In this document: piece after piece, positions 22,734-30,837 of the stretch
Position numbering within the stretch: the first letter of the stretch is position 1
Layout of the letters: each line of letters starts with the position of its first letter
NCBI GenBank assembly: GCA_023622945.1
Contig: JAMNYG010000154.1
Span: 1 to 42,339, forward strand
Length of the DNA stretch: 42,339 nucleotides
From: Bacillota bacterium
GTDB taxonomy: Bacteria; Bacillota; Clostridia; Acetivibrionales; JAMNYG01
Reading direction: 5' to 3'
Notes under the pieces: model-generated
Databases searched by the model: none
What the model saw: the letters and a program-made list of their open reading frames with translations, nothing else
What the model was told of the DNA's origin: nothing
Position numbers and translations under genes: made by a program

Positions 22734-23390
22734 TCAACCCTGCATATACTTGTAATAAAAAATGGCAAGCTGGGTTCTGTCCCTAAGCCCCAGTTTATCC
22801 AGGATGATGCTTATGTAATTGCGCACTGTCCCTTCGCTGAGATAAAGCTTTTCTGAAATCTCCCTGTTTGACAGTCCGTTGGCGACTTCCGTGATTATTT
22901 CAATCTCCCTTTCGCTTAATTCAAAAATGCTTTGGTCTGGATTGCCGACAGCGATTCTGCTTACTATGCTTTTGTTATTACCAATATTTAGGGTAGGGAT
23001 TTTTTCGACGATATCATCGCCAAATACCCTTTGGCCCATGTACACTGCTTTGACAGAAGGTATGATGCTTTCAAAGTTTTGCTTCAAGATGTAACCTTTT
23101 GCGCCTATCTGGAGGGCCCTCACAATATATTCATTGTCTGAAAAGGTGGTCAGAAACAGGATCTTTGCATCCTTATCTTTCGCAAGTATCATTTCCGCAG
23201 CATCTATTCCTGACATGCCGTCCATCCTGATATCCATCAGCAAAACGTCAGGCTTAAGCTCAGCATACAGTTCCACCGCCTGTTGGCCGCTGTTTCCCAT
23301 ACCCACAACTTCTATCTCTTTGTCAGACTCCAGTATTGTCTTAAGAGAGACTGAAACAAGCCTGTCATCATCCACCACCAAAACTCTCAA
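22734..23390 (-). CDS. NarL/LuxR-family response regulator
   Basis: A 218-residue regulator with a receiver domain (about residues 1-120), with acidic pocket VDDDR and phosphoacceptor Asp53 in LLMDIRMDG. It has a LuxR-type helix-turn-helix (about 153-215; LSEREIEIITEVANGLSNREISEKL). It overlaps the kinase gene by four bases (ATGA), so it is translated with it. With the divergent ABC exporter genes it forms the common layout in which a NarL-type system senses a drug or membrane stress and switches on an exporter. Confidence 0.93.
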   Translation of the reverse strand: MRVLVVDDDRLVSVSLKTILESDKEIEVVGMGNSGQQAVELYAELKPDVLLMDIRMDGMSGIDAAEMILAKDKDAKILFLTTFSDNEYIVRALQIGAKGYILKQNFESIIPSVKAVYMGQRVFGDDIVEKIPTLNIGNNKSIVSRIAVGNPDQSIFELSEREIEIITEVANGLSNREISEKLYLSEGTVRNYISIILDKLGLRDRTQLAIFYYKYMQG

Positions 23391-24598
23391 TCTTCAATCC
23401 TCCCTTTGGGAACAGAGATGAATATCTGAAAACCGTTTTCTGTAGATATATTGATGTTTCCGCCCAATGACTCAACCCTGTCTGCCATGTTCCTGATTCC
23501 CATACCTTCATCCGTGCTGTAACTTTTTACTTTGCCGTTATCCCTTATGATAAGCTGGTACAGCCCGGGATGCTCCCTGAATATTATGCTGGCATGGGTG
23601 GCATTGGAATGCTTTATTATATTGGCCAGAGCTTCCTTCACAATGAAAATAAAGGTGTACTTCAATTTTTTGCCGGGATTGCTTTCTATGTTATAATCAT
23701 AGGTTATTTCACAGAAGTTGAATTGTTTCACAAGGTTCCTTATCTCTGCGTTAAGGTCTATAGATTCGTCATACAGCTCGTGTACGCTGGTTCTTATATT
23801 GTTCATGGCCTGGGTCAGTGTACTGTTCAGCACCTGGAGATTTTCCCTGATATTTTCCTCTTTGCAGATGGTAAGCAGTGCGCCTACCTGTAGAATTGCG
23901 CTTGACAGCAAATGTCCCACTCCGTCGTGAATCTCTCTTGCTATGCGGTTGCGTTCGTTAAGGGTTGCCAGGTTCAGCATGTAATCCTGTTTCTCAAGGA
24001 TTTCGGTGTTTTGCTTCTTCAGCTTTATTGTCATTTCTCTGGCTGAATGGCTGAGGCTGTTATACCGGTCCAGTAGTCTAATCATTGATTGGGTACGATA
24101 CCTGATGAACATGGAGAAAGACAACATTATGATTATCACTGCGCTTATAAGTAACGAAGAGGTCCTGAAAAAACATAACAGCGGGATTACGGCCAGGAGG
24201 TTGACAAGCTCATATTTGGAGAATATCATATCGTAAGCGATCAGGGGCATGAAAAATATCAAATGCGGTGCAAAACAGGATAAGACAGAGAAACCGACAG
24301 TCAATGCCGTTCTTATCCTGTTATCGTCGAAATAGCTCAGAAACCCGCTGAATATCACGCTTATGAGCGCAGTTACCACACTTGCATCCAGCTCATTCTG
24401 ACAAAGATAGAAGGCAATACAGCAAATAAATACTATGGATTTGTCCACCAGGTAAGCAGTATATAACATGATGGCTGTCCCTCGTCTAAAACCCTGTCTT
24501 TCTGAAGCATTTTCCACTGCCATATTCCTTGATACATCCGTGACATATTCATGAAGCATACACAGAATTAATGGATGTTTTCCTGTATGGGCTGCCAT
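23387..24598 (-). CDS. Sensor histidine kinase, NarL-partner (HisKA_3) type
   Basis: A 403-residue kinase with a membrane sensor of about five or six hydrophobic segments (residues about 40-165), a coiled linker, the phosphoacceptor box NRIAREIHDGVGH (His near residue 220), and an ATPase domain with EALANIIKHSNATHA and DNG...GMGIRNMADRVESLGG. It has no large extracellular domain, so the signal is probably sensed in or near the membrane. The start is uncertain. ATG 24596-24598 lies in the second copy of a 25-base duplication that also carries an ATG out of frame (24620-24622); the ribosome site (ACAGGAAAACGAA) is weak. In-frame later starts such as the methionines near residues 14 and 26 are possible. 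Confidence 0.88.
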   Translation of the reverse strand: MAAHTGKHPLILCMLHEYVTDVSRNMAVENASERQGFRRGTAIMLYTAYLVDKSIVFICCIAFYLCQNELDASVVTALISVIFSGFLSYFDDNRIRTALTVGFSVLSCFAPHLIFFMPLIAYDMIFSKYELVNLLAVIPLLCFFRTSSLLISAVIIIMLSFSMFIRYRTQSMIRLLDRYNSLSHSAREMTIKLKKQNTEILEKQDYMLNLATLNERNRIAREIHDGVGHLLSSAILQVGALLTICKEENIRENLQVLNSTLTQAMNNIRTSVHELYDESIDLNAEIRNLVKQFNFCEITYDYNIESNPGKKLKYTFIFIVKEALANIIKHSNATHASIIFREHPGLYQLIIRDNGKVKSYSTDEGMGIRNMADRVESLGGNINISTENGFQIFISVPKGRIED

Positions 24599-24626
24599 TT
24601 CGTTTTCCTGTATGTGCTATCATTTT
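24577..24626. repeat. 25-bp tandem duplication across the kinase start codon
   Basis: Units at 24577-24601 and 24602-24626 share 21 of 25 bases, both opening GTTTTCCTGTATG on the plus strand. On the coding strand both contain ATG followed by a codon for Ile or Ala and then Ala-His-Thr-Gly-Lys. Twenty-five is not a multiple of three, so the upstream ATG no longer leads into the kinase frame. Confidence 0.85.
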
Positions 24627-24744
24627 TTATATTATCATTTCTTTGAGTCAACCACAATCAATATAAATGTCGGAGTTGCAGCATTTCTTGCCGGAAAGGG
24701 CTGCTGTATGGACTGATAAAAGTCATCTGGCTTATATATCAAAA

Positions 24745-24777
24745 TGACATTTGTCACCTGATAAAGTGATGTGCGGC
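24745..24777. promoter_or_regulatory. Candidate response-regulator site in the divergent region
   Basis: TGACATTTGTCA (24745-24756) is a perfect 5-base inverted repeat with a 2-base spacer. It is followed by TCACCTGATAAAGTGA (24754-24769), another small inverted repeat. Both lie about 90 bases upstream of the ABC ATPase start. NarL-type regulators bind such inverted repeats; assignment is by position only. Confidence 0.35.
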
Positions 24778-24855
24778 ACTTATAAAGGAAACCATTAACG
24801 CTTATCATTAATTTATAAAGATAGCACCAAGTGATGTTGTCGGAGGTTGATTGCA

Positions 24856-25788
24856 ATGATAATAAATGCCAGAAACCTGGTAAAGCGATACGGAGATCTT
24901 GTGGCTTTAGATCACCTGTCCTTCTCTGTAAAAGAGGGAGAAATATTTGGGTTGCTGGGACCCAACGGCTCAGGCAAAACCACTGCCATTAACTGTATTC
25001 TTTCCCTGCTGAAGTATGACAACGGAGAAGTTGAGATCTTCGGTGAGACCATGACGCCTGATGCATACCACATAAAGCGCAACATTGGAATAGTCATGCA
25101 GAATGTAGCTGTATATAACGAATTGACTGTATATGAAAATATTGATTATTTTTGCGGGCTTTATGTGAGAGATAAAAACCTGAAAAAGAGACTCGTGGAT
25201 GAAGCTGTTGAATTTGTCGGACTGAATGAATTCACCAGGTTCTACCCAAAAAAACTAAGCGGTGGCCTGCTCAGAAGGCTTAACATAGCATGCGGGTTCG
25301 CACACAGGCCTAAGCTGATCATTATGGATGAGCCTACCGTTGCCATAGACCCCCAGAGCAGGAACAGGATCCTGGAAGGCATACTGGAGCTTAACAGAGA
25401 AGGGGCAACAATAATCTATACTTCACATTACATGGAAGAGGTTGAGAAAATTTGCAGCAGGATAATGATACTCGATAAAGGAAAGGCTATTGCCACCGGA
25501 ACGAAAGATGAGCTTAAGGCAATGATAACATTGGGGGAGAAAATAACTGTCGAATCCTACGGTGTAACAGAGGAGCAGCTTAAGAGAATGAGGAGCCTGC
25601 CCAATATTGTTTCTGTTGATTACAGGGATCAGGTTCTGGAGGTTAAATCCGGCAAGGGCAAAAATAATCTTGAAACCGTTCTGGATTTCATCAAAAAAGA
25701 GGGGATTCAGTTTGGCAAAATATACTGCGAACTGCCCACCCTTAACGATGTCTTCCTGGAACTTACGGGTAAGGAATTGAGAGACTAG
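24856..25788 (+). CDS. ABC transporter ATP-binding protein, drug-export (DrrA) type
   Basis: A 310-residue ATPase from ATG 24856, preceded at eight bases by CGGAGGTT; an in-frame TTG at 24847 overlaps that ribosome site. Walker A is LGPNGSGKTT (about residues 35-44), the signature LSGGLLRRLNIA (about 133-144), and Walker B LIIMDEPTVAIDPQSR (about 154-169), with the H-loop in YTSHYMEE. The last 90 residues form the extra C-terminal domain of DrrA-like proteins. It is the first gene of a three-gene exporter operon divergent from the NarL-type two-component pair. Confidence 0.92.
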   Translation: MIINARNLVKRYGDLVALDHLSFSVKEGEIFGLLGPNGSGKTTAINCILSLLKYDNGEVEIFGETMTPDAYHIKRNIGIVMQNVAVYNELTVYENIDYFCGLYVRDKNLKKRLVDEAVEFVGLNEFTRFYPKKLSGGLLRRLNIACGFAHRPKLIIMDEPTVAIDPQSRNRILEGILELNREGATIIYTSHYMEEVEKICSRIMILDKGKAIATGTKDELKAMITLGEKITVESYGVTEEQLKRMRSLPNIVSVDYRDQVLEVKSGKGKNNLETVLDFIKKEGIQFGKIYCELPTLNDVFLELTGKELRD

Positions 25789-25799
25789 GGGGGATGATA

Positions 25800-26936
25800 A
25801 TGTTTGCTCATGTATTCAAGTACAGGTTCAAATGCCTTCTCAGGGACAGATGGAGTGTTTTCTGGACCCTGGTCTTCCCTTTGCTTCTGGCTACGTTTTT
25901 CTACATGGCATTTTCAAACATTGATAAATCTGAGATATTTGAGCCAATAAACATAGCAGTTGTGGATGATGAACAGTACCGGAATGATCAGGCTTTCAGA
26001 GAGGCTTTAAGCCAGGCTTCTGCAGGCGATGACAGGCTGTTTGACCTCACTGTTGCTTCAGAAGCTGAGGCGGACAGACTTCTTGATGAAAACCTTATTG
26101 ACGGGTATATATTGGTCCGGTCTCCCATGAAACTTGTGGTCAGAAATTCTGGACTAAAGCAAAGCATTATCAAGAGCTTCATTGACAATTACGTGCAGAC
26201 CGTGTCTGCTGTCAAAGCAATTTTGAAAGAGGACCCCGCAGCACAGGAGGGATTAATCAGGGATTTGGCAAACCGTGTGAAGTATGTCAGAGAAGTCTCT
26301 GCTACCAGTGCTGAGCCGGACAATATCCTTCTCTATTTTTATTCGCTGATCGCCATGTCATGTTTATATGGCAGCCTGATGGGAAGCCGTGAGGTAACCG
26401 ATATCCAGGCTGACATTTCGCCCGTGGCGTCAAGGGTCAATGCGGCCCCGGTGCATAAGCTGAAGCTGTTTATATGTAACATCAGCGCAGCCTTTGTGAT
26501 ACACTTTTCTGAAATGCTGGTGCTGCTGGCATACTTAATGTTTGTACTCAGGATTGATTTCGGGCCAAGGACAGGATTTGTGGTCCTGACAACGTTTCTC
26601 GGTTCGGCTGCAGGGCTCTCATTTGGCGCATTTGTAAGTGCCCTGGGAAAGAAATCTGAGGGAATCAAAATAGCTGTGATAATCGGTGTTACCATGCTTT
26701 GTTCCTTCCTGTCGGGCATGATGTACCAGGATATGAAATACATCATTGCGCAGAAAGTGCCTGTTTTGTCTTTCCTTAATCCAGTAAATTTGCTTACGGA
26801 TGCGTTTTACAGCCTTTACTACTATGACTCCCTGTCAAGATATGCATTTAATGCAGCGGCTTTGCTGGCCCTTACTTTAATATTCTGCTCATCAGTATAT
26901 CTCATAATAAGGAGGCGGGAATATGCAAGTCTTTAA
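25800..26936 (+). CDS. ABC-2 type permease, first of a pair
   Basis: A 378-residue permease with one N-terminal helix (about residues 20-42), a large outer domain of about 130 residues, and five helices from about 180 to 375, the classic ABC-2 (YhgE/YhaP-like) layout. ATG 25800 has AGGGGGGATG just upstream; the in-frame ATG 25794 is too near that site. Eleven bases separate it from the ATPase, and its end overlaps the next gene by 14 bases. Confidence 0.87.
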   Translation: MFAHVFKYRFKCLLRDRWSVFWTLVFPLLLATFFYMAFSNIDKSEIFEPINIAVVDDEQYRNDQAFREALSQASAGDDRLFDLTVASEAEADRLLDENLIDGYILVRSPMKLVVRNSGLKQSIIKSFIDNYVQTVSAVKAILKEDPAAQEGLIRDLANRVKYVREVSATSAEPDNILLYFYSLIAMSCLYGSLMGSREVTDIQADISPVASRVNAAPVHKLKLFICNISAAFVIHFSEMLVLLAYLMFVLRIDFGPRTGFVVLTTFLGSAAGLSFGAFVSALGKKSEGIKIAVIIGVTMLCSFLSGMMYQDMKYIIAQKVPVLSFLNPVNLLTDAFYSLYYYDSLSRYAFNAAALLALTLIFCSSVYLIIRRREYASL

Positions 26937-27966
26937 ACTGTATATGAAAATAATCAGGAGAAACATACCCATCATGCTTGTTTATGTAATCACTTTCCTG
27001 GTAGTTGCCCTTATAATGTCCTCCTCCATGGTAAAAGAGCAGAAGAAAGTGGCTTCATTTGAACGTACCAAAAGCAAAGTTGCCTTTATAGCCGAGGAAA
27101 ACAGTCCGCTGATAGATGGATTCAGAGAGGAACTGGGTAAAATTGCAAATTTTATTGAGTTGCCTGACGAAACCGAAGCATTGCAGGATGCCCTTTATTT
27201 CAGGAAAGTGTCTTACATCCTCCGCATACCCAAAGGATTTACAGAGGGCTTTATGAAGGGGGAAAACGTGCAGATGGAAAAAACCGTTGTGCCGGACTCT
27301 TTCAGCAATGCGTATATAGACCTGTGCATTGACAAGTATTTTAACACTGCAAGGCTCTATATTAACCAAATGAAAGGTATTACCCAGGAATCACTGGTTC
27401 AGAGTCTGAGACTGGATCTGTCCGAAAGCGCATCTGTAGAAGTGAAAACCTATGGTGATGAACCGGCAGACTACAGGTACGGCAATTATTTCTTTAACTA
27501 TCTGTCATACTCGCTTTTTGCAGTTATTATTCAGGGCATGGGAGTTTTGATGCTTGTGTTCAACAACCAGGATTTGAAAAGAAGAAATACCTGTTCTCCC
27601 GTGAGCATAAACAGCATAAATTTACAGTTCCTGCTTGCCAATTTGGTTTTTACAATCTCTTCATGGCTGATAATGGTCATATTTACCATCTGCTGTTCCA
27701 GCGTCAGCTTCCTGATCGGAAACCTGGTAAGGGGGTATGAAGCGATATCAGCCATAAGCAACGTAGTGACCATTGGCCCCTGTTTTATAAGTGGAGCTTT
27801 TGTGCCTCAGGAGCTGCTTGGAGAATCAGTCCTCAGGATTGCAAGCTTTACGCCAACCTACTGGTATGTCAAAGCAAACAACCAGATTGCTCAGCTTACA
27901 AGGTTCGGTTTGCTGGCATTCTTTGCAGTTTCCCTGGTTGTAGTAAAGAAAAGAAGGTTTGAATGA
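26923..27966 (+). CDS. ABC-2 type permease, second of a pair
   Basis: A 347-residue permease with the same plan as the gene before it: an N-terminal helix (about residues 12-32), a soluble outer domain (about 35-180), and helices from about 185 to 340. AAGGAGG lies five bases before ATG 26923. The pair probably forms a heterodimer energised by the 24856 product. Sequence similarity between the two permeases is low, so this is an old duplication at most. Confidence 0.87.
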   Translation: MQVFKLYMKIIRRNIPIMLVYVITFLVVALIMSSSMVKEQKKVASFERTKSKVAFIAEENSPLIDGFREELGKIANFIELPDETEALQDALYFRKVSYILRIPKGFTEGFMKGENVQMEKTVVPDSFSNAYIDLCIDKYFNTARLYINQMKGITQESLVQSLRLDLSESASVEVKTYGDEPADYRYGNYFFNYLSYSLFAVIIQGMGVLMLVFNNQDLKRRNTCSPVSINSINLQFLLANLVFTISSWLIMVIFTICCSSVSFLIGNLVRGYEAISAISNVVTIGPCFISGAFVPQELLGESVLRIASFTPTYWYVKANNQIAQLTRFGLLAFFAVSLVVVKKRRFE

Positions 27967-28041
27967 TGGCACTGGTATTTGAAATTTGGCTACAAGTGGT
28001 ATAATTATAGGCAGGGAAATGTTGCTGTTAAATTGATTTTA

Positions 28042-28153
28042 CATGTTGTACGAGCTATCAGGAAATGATATGCTACGGAATAACATTGGAGCAAGCCTTA
28101 GAGACTGTTATTCCTGTATATCATTTCCTCCATTCTATACTTGCACAACAAGT
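28042..28153. repeat. TGTTGTGC-family palindromic repeat, full-length copy
   Basis: The outer arms are CATGTTGTACGAG (left) and CTTGCACAACAAG (right). The inner arms are GGAAATGATATGCTACGGAATAAC (28061-28084, in two halves) and GTTATTCC.GTATATCATTTCC. The centre is a loop of about 25 bases. It lies between the ABC permease and the HD-domain gene, ending 38 bases before the latter's start. Confidence 0.8.
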
Positions 28154-28190
28154 TAAGTTATAAAAAGTACATATGAAGGAAGGAGCAACC

Positions 28191-28775
28191 ATGGATAAAG
28201 TAAAGCCAACCCGTGAAGATGCATTTAATCTGCTCAAGGAATATAACAAAAGCGAAAGCCTGATAAAGCATGCCATTGCGGTAGAAGCCGCCATGCGCCA
28301 CTTCGCAGAGCTGTTTGGCGAAGATCCTGAGAAGTGGGGCATAATTGGCCTGGTGCACGACCTGGACTATGAAATGTATCCGGAGGAACACTGTAAAAGA
28401 GTAAGGAAAATTTTGGAAGAAAGGAACTGGCCTGAGGAGTACATCCATGCAGTTGAAAGCCATGGATGGAAGCTTTGCACCGATGTTGAACCTGTTGAAA
28501 GAATGGAGAAGGTTCTGTATACAATAGATGAACTGACAGGACTGATAACTGCTACCGCACTGGTAAGACCTGACAAAAGCATAATGGAACTTGAGACCAA
28601 GTCGGTAAAGAAGAAATGGAAGCAGAAGGGATTTGCTGCAGGAGCCAACAGGGAAGTTATAGAAGAAGGCGCTAAAATGCTCGGCATGGAGCTTGACGAT
28701 GTGATACGGGAAACTATCAACGGCATGCGGAGTGTAGCCGACCAGCTTGGCCTGGCAGGGGTATCAGGAGACTAA
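28191..28775 (+). CDS. HD-domain (HDIG) phosphohydrolase-like protein
   Basis: A 194-residue protein with an HD domain: H of SLIKHAIAVE, the HD pair in GLVHDLDYEMYPEEH (about residues 60-74), and a later histidine in HAVESHGW. These would bind a metal pair and cleave phosphoesters or nucleotides. The exact substrate is unknown. I chose ATG 28191, preceded by AAGGAAGGAGC; an in-frame ATG at 28173 lies before that site. It appears to be monocistronic, closed by the hairpin at 28804. Confidence 0.88.
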   Translation: MDKVKPTREDAFNLLKEYNKSESLIKHAIAVEAAMRHFAELFGEDPEKWGIIGLVHDLDYEMYPEEHCKRVRKILEERNWPEEYIHAVESHGWKLCTDVEPVERMEKVLYTIDELTGLITATALVRPDKSIMELETKSVKKKWKQKGFAAGANREVIEEGAKMLGMELDDVIRETINGMRSVADQLGLAGVSGD

Positions 28776-28796
28776 CAAGAGTGCACGGGTACTTTT

Positions 28797-28832
28797 TCTG
28801 TTGTGCTGGTTAATATGTAACCAGCATTTTTT
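28797..28832 (+). terminator. Terminator of the HD-domain gene, built from a repeat fragment
   Basis: TGCTGGTTA (28804-28812) pairs perfectly with TAACCAGCA (28818-28826), a 5-base loop between, then six T's. The sequence CTGTTGTGCTGGTTAA at its left is identical to the left end of the palindromic repeat at 37979, so a piece of that repeat seems to serve as terminator. The remaining gap to 29099 (324 bases in all) holds only AT-rich sequence and the promoter below. Confidence 0.75.
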
Positions 28833-29008
28833 ATGTTCTGTAAAGAAGCACTTTTATGCGAATACGAGAGTTTTTTACTAAAAAACGGCATTTTCGGTTT
28901 GTATGAAAAACGATTTTTTTGGTATATCACGCATCTCAATGTTTCTTTTCTTTGATATGCATGCAGCATTTGTTGGTGTTAATACTCCAATGACAGTTAC
29001 ATTCACTA

Positions 29009-29038
29009 TTGATAATATTCAGCATAAAGCTATATAAT
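29009..29038 (+). promoter_or_regulatory. Promoter of the 29100 gene
   Basis: TTGATA (29009-29014), 18 bases, then TATAAT (29033-29038), about 60 bases before the start codon. Confidence 0.6.
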
Positions 29039-29099
29039 GAGCTTATCGAATGGGATATGAATGGGATTTAAGCAAATCATATCATAGGGAGGGACAGGT

Positions 29100-29942
29100 A
29101 TGCTTCCCAGAGTCAATTTCTTCGGAACGCAGGTTACCCGGCTGGTTCTTGGTGACAACCCTTTTACGGGACACTCCTATATACCTGAGATCCACAGCGG
29201 CGATGAGATGATGGATTACTACACGGCGGATAATTGCGTAAAAGCATTATTCGAGGCTGAGAATAACGGGATAAATACATACATAGCCCTTGCGGATCCG
29301 TTTATTTTGCGCGTATTGCGCCAGTACCGGAACGAAGGAGGGAAGATGAGAATAATCTTCCAGACTTATCCCGCAATAGACCTGGAGGTCAACCTTCGTA
29401 TGATGCTGAAATATGAGCCTATAGCCATATATCATCAGGGAGGGACGGCTGACTATATGTGCGAGACCGGTCAGGTGGATCTGCTGCGAAAACGGTTAAA
29501 GCTTATAAAGGATACGGGAGTTCCTGCAGGATTGGGAACCCATGTGCCCGAGACGGTTTTGCGGGCGGAAGATGAGGAGTGGGGAGCAGATTTTTACATG
29601 ACCTGTCTCTATAATGCCCGAAAAACACAGCGCGGACAGCAGAGCGGTTTTATCACCGGAAAGCCCAAATACCTTGTATTCTATCCTGAGGACAGGTTTC
29701 TGATGTTTGATGTTATCAGGAAAGTGCAAAAACCTTGCATTGCGTTTAAGCTTTTTGCAGGCGGGCAAATATTTAACGGTAAGGCACCTGAAGAGATGCC
29801 CAATGTGGTTGAGGCTGTTTTGAGGGAGACATACGAAAACATCAAGCCTTATGATTTTGCCTGCATAGGCGTGTTTCAGAAATACAAAAATCAGATTGGG
29901 GAAAATGCAGGTATCGCCAGAAAGATCCTCGGCAAGGCTTGA
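29100..29942 (+). CDS. Uncharacterised protein, probably TIM-barrel fold
   Basis: A 280-residue soluble protein I cannot assign. Its opening, VTRLVLGDNPFTGHSYIPEI, followed by a helix and GINTYIALADP, resembles the first strands of aldo/keto-reductase-like or aldolase-like barrels. Later strands appear at MRIIFQTYPA, PIAIYHQGG, VPAGLGTHVP, DFYMTCLYN, KPCIAFKLFAGGQ and YDFACIGVFQK, which makes about eight alternating strand-helix units. Conserved-looking polar residues are GDNPF, HQGG, GTHVPE and FKLFAGG. It lacks the aldo/keto reductase tetrad that I would expect. Its AGGGAGG site lies seven bases before ATG 29100. It has its own promoter and no operon partners, so context gives no function. 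Confidence 0.75.
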   Translation: MLPRVNFFGTQVTRLVLGDNPFTGHSYIPEIHSGDEMMDYYTADNCVKALFEAENNGINTYIALADPFILRVLRQYRNEGGKMRIIFQTYPAIDLEVNLRMMLKYEPIAIYHQGGTADYMCETGQVDLLRKRLKLIKDTGVPAGLGTHVPETVLRAEDEEWGADFYMTCLYNARKTQRGQQSGFITGKPKYLVFYPEDRFLMFDVIRKVQKPCIAFKLFAGGQIFNGKAPEEMPNVVEAVLRETYENIKPYDFACIGVFQKYKNQIGENAGIARKILGKA

Positions 29943-29948
29943 AATATA

Positions 29949-30079
29949 CCCTTATTGAATGATCCCCCTTATTATTCTGAGATGAAATACTCCCCTGTTA
30001 TTTGAAATAGAATTCCTTATTAATTGAAATGATTATTCTTTTGTTAATTGAAAATGAATATTCTCTCATTAAATAAGAG
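29949..30079. repeat. Five to six decayed tandem units of 23-27 bp, intergenic
   Basis: Successive stretches follow the pattern CTTATTAATTGAAATGATTATTC with changes (for example CCCTGTTATTTGAAATAGAATTC at about 29993-30015 and TTTTGTTAATTGAAAATGAA after 30039). It fills most of the 205-base gap before the OmpR-type operon. Confidence 0.55.
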
Positions 30080-30147
30080 GAAATGTTACGCCAGACCTTA
30101 TAGAGATAAGAGCGCCAAATCATATAAAGATAAGAGGAGACAATGAA

Positions 30148-30828
30148 ATGCGGCTTTTGCTGGTGGAGGACGACAAAACAATTGCCCTGGGTCTTGAATA
30201 TTCGTTGACACAGGATGGGTTTGATGTAACGGTATGTTACAGCGCTTCTTCAGCCATTGAAAAGATATCAACTGAAGATTTTGACATTGCACTTCTGGAC
30301 ATTGCACTGCCGGACGGAAACGGGTACGATATTTGCCGTAAGATAAAGGAGAAAAGTGACATACCCATAATATTTCTAACCGCCCGGGACGATGAAGGCA
30401 GCGTGGTCATGGGCCTTGATATTGGTGCTGATGATTATATCACCAAACCTTTCAGAATCAGGGAGCTTCAGTCCCGTATACGCAGTGTTCTCAGAAGATC
30501 CCGTAAGACTTCCGGAGGAGATACTGTTGTAAACTATGGAAATGTAGCCGTGAATATTACCCAGGGAAAAGTAACCAAGAACGGCAGGGATGTTTTTCTT
30601 ACAGCGCTGGAGTACAGGCTTTTGCTTACCCTGATTAACAATGAGGGACGCATACTAACCAGAAATCAGCTTCTTGAGAGCATTTGGGATGTGTCTGGAG
30701 ACTTTGTCAATGACAACACCCTTACGGTTTACATAAAAAGACTGCGCGAAAAGATAGAGGATGACCCCCAGAACCCAACCATAATAAAAACCGTGAGGGG
30801 ATTGGGATATCAAATCAGCAGTAAATGA
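30148..30828 (+). CDS. OmpR/PhoB-family response regulator
   Basis: A 226-residue regulator with a receiver domain (VEDDK, phosphoacceptor Asp51 in LLDIALPDG, Lys in YITKPF) and a C-terminal winged helix (about residues 128-224; LTALEYRLLLTLINNEGRILTRNQLL, TVYIKRLREKI, IKTVRGLGYQI). Nine bases separate it from the kinase gene. With the downstream ATPase and FtsX-type permease it forms a module like BceRS-BceAB of Bacillus, which senses and removes cell-envelope antibiotics. Confidence 0.94.
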   Translation: MRLLLVEDDKTIALGLEYSLTQDGFDVTVCYSASSAIEKISTEDFDIALLDIALPDGNGYDICRKIKEKSDIPIIFLTARDDEGSVVMGLDIGADDYITKPFRIRELQSRIRSVLRRSRKTSGGDTVVNYGNVAVNITQGKVTKNGRDVFLTALEYRLLLTLINNEGRILTRNQLLESIWDVSGDFVNDNTLTVYIKRLREKIEDDPQNPTIIKTVRGLGYQISSK

Positions 30829-30837
30829 GGAAATGTT

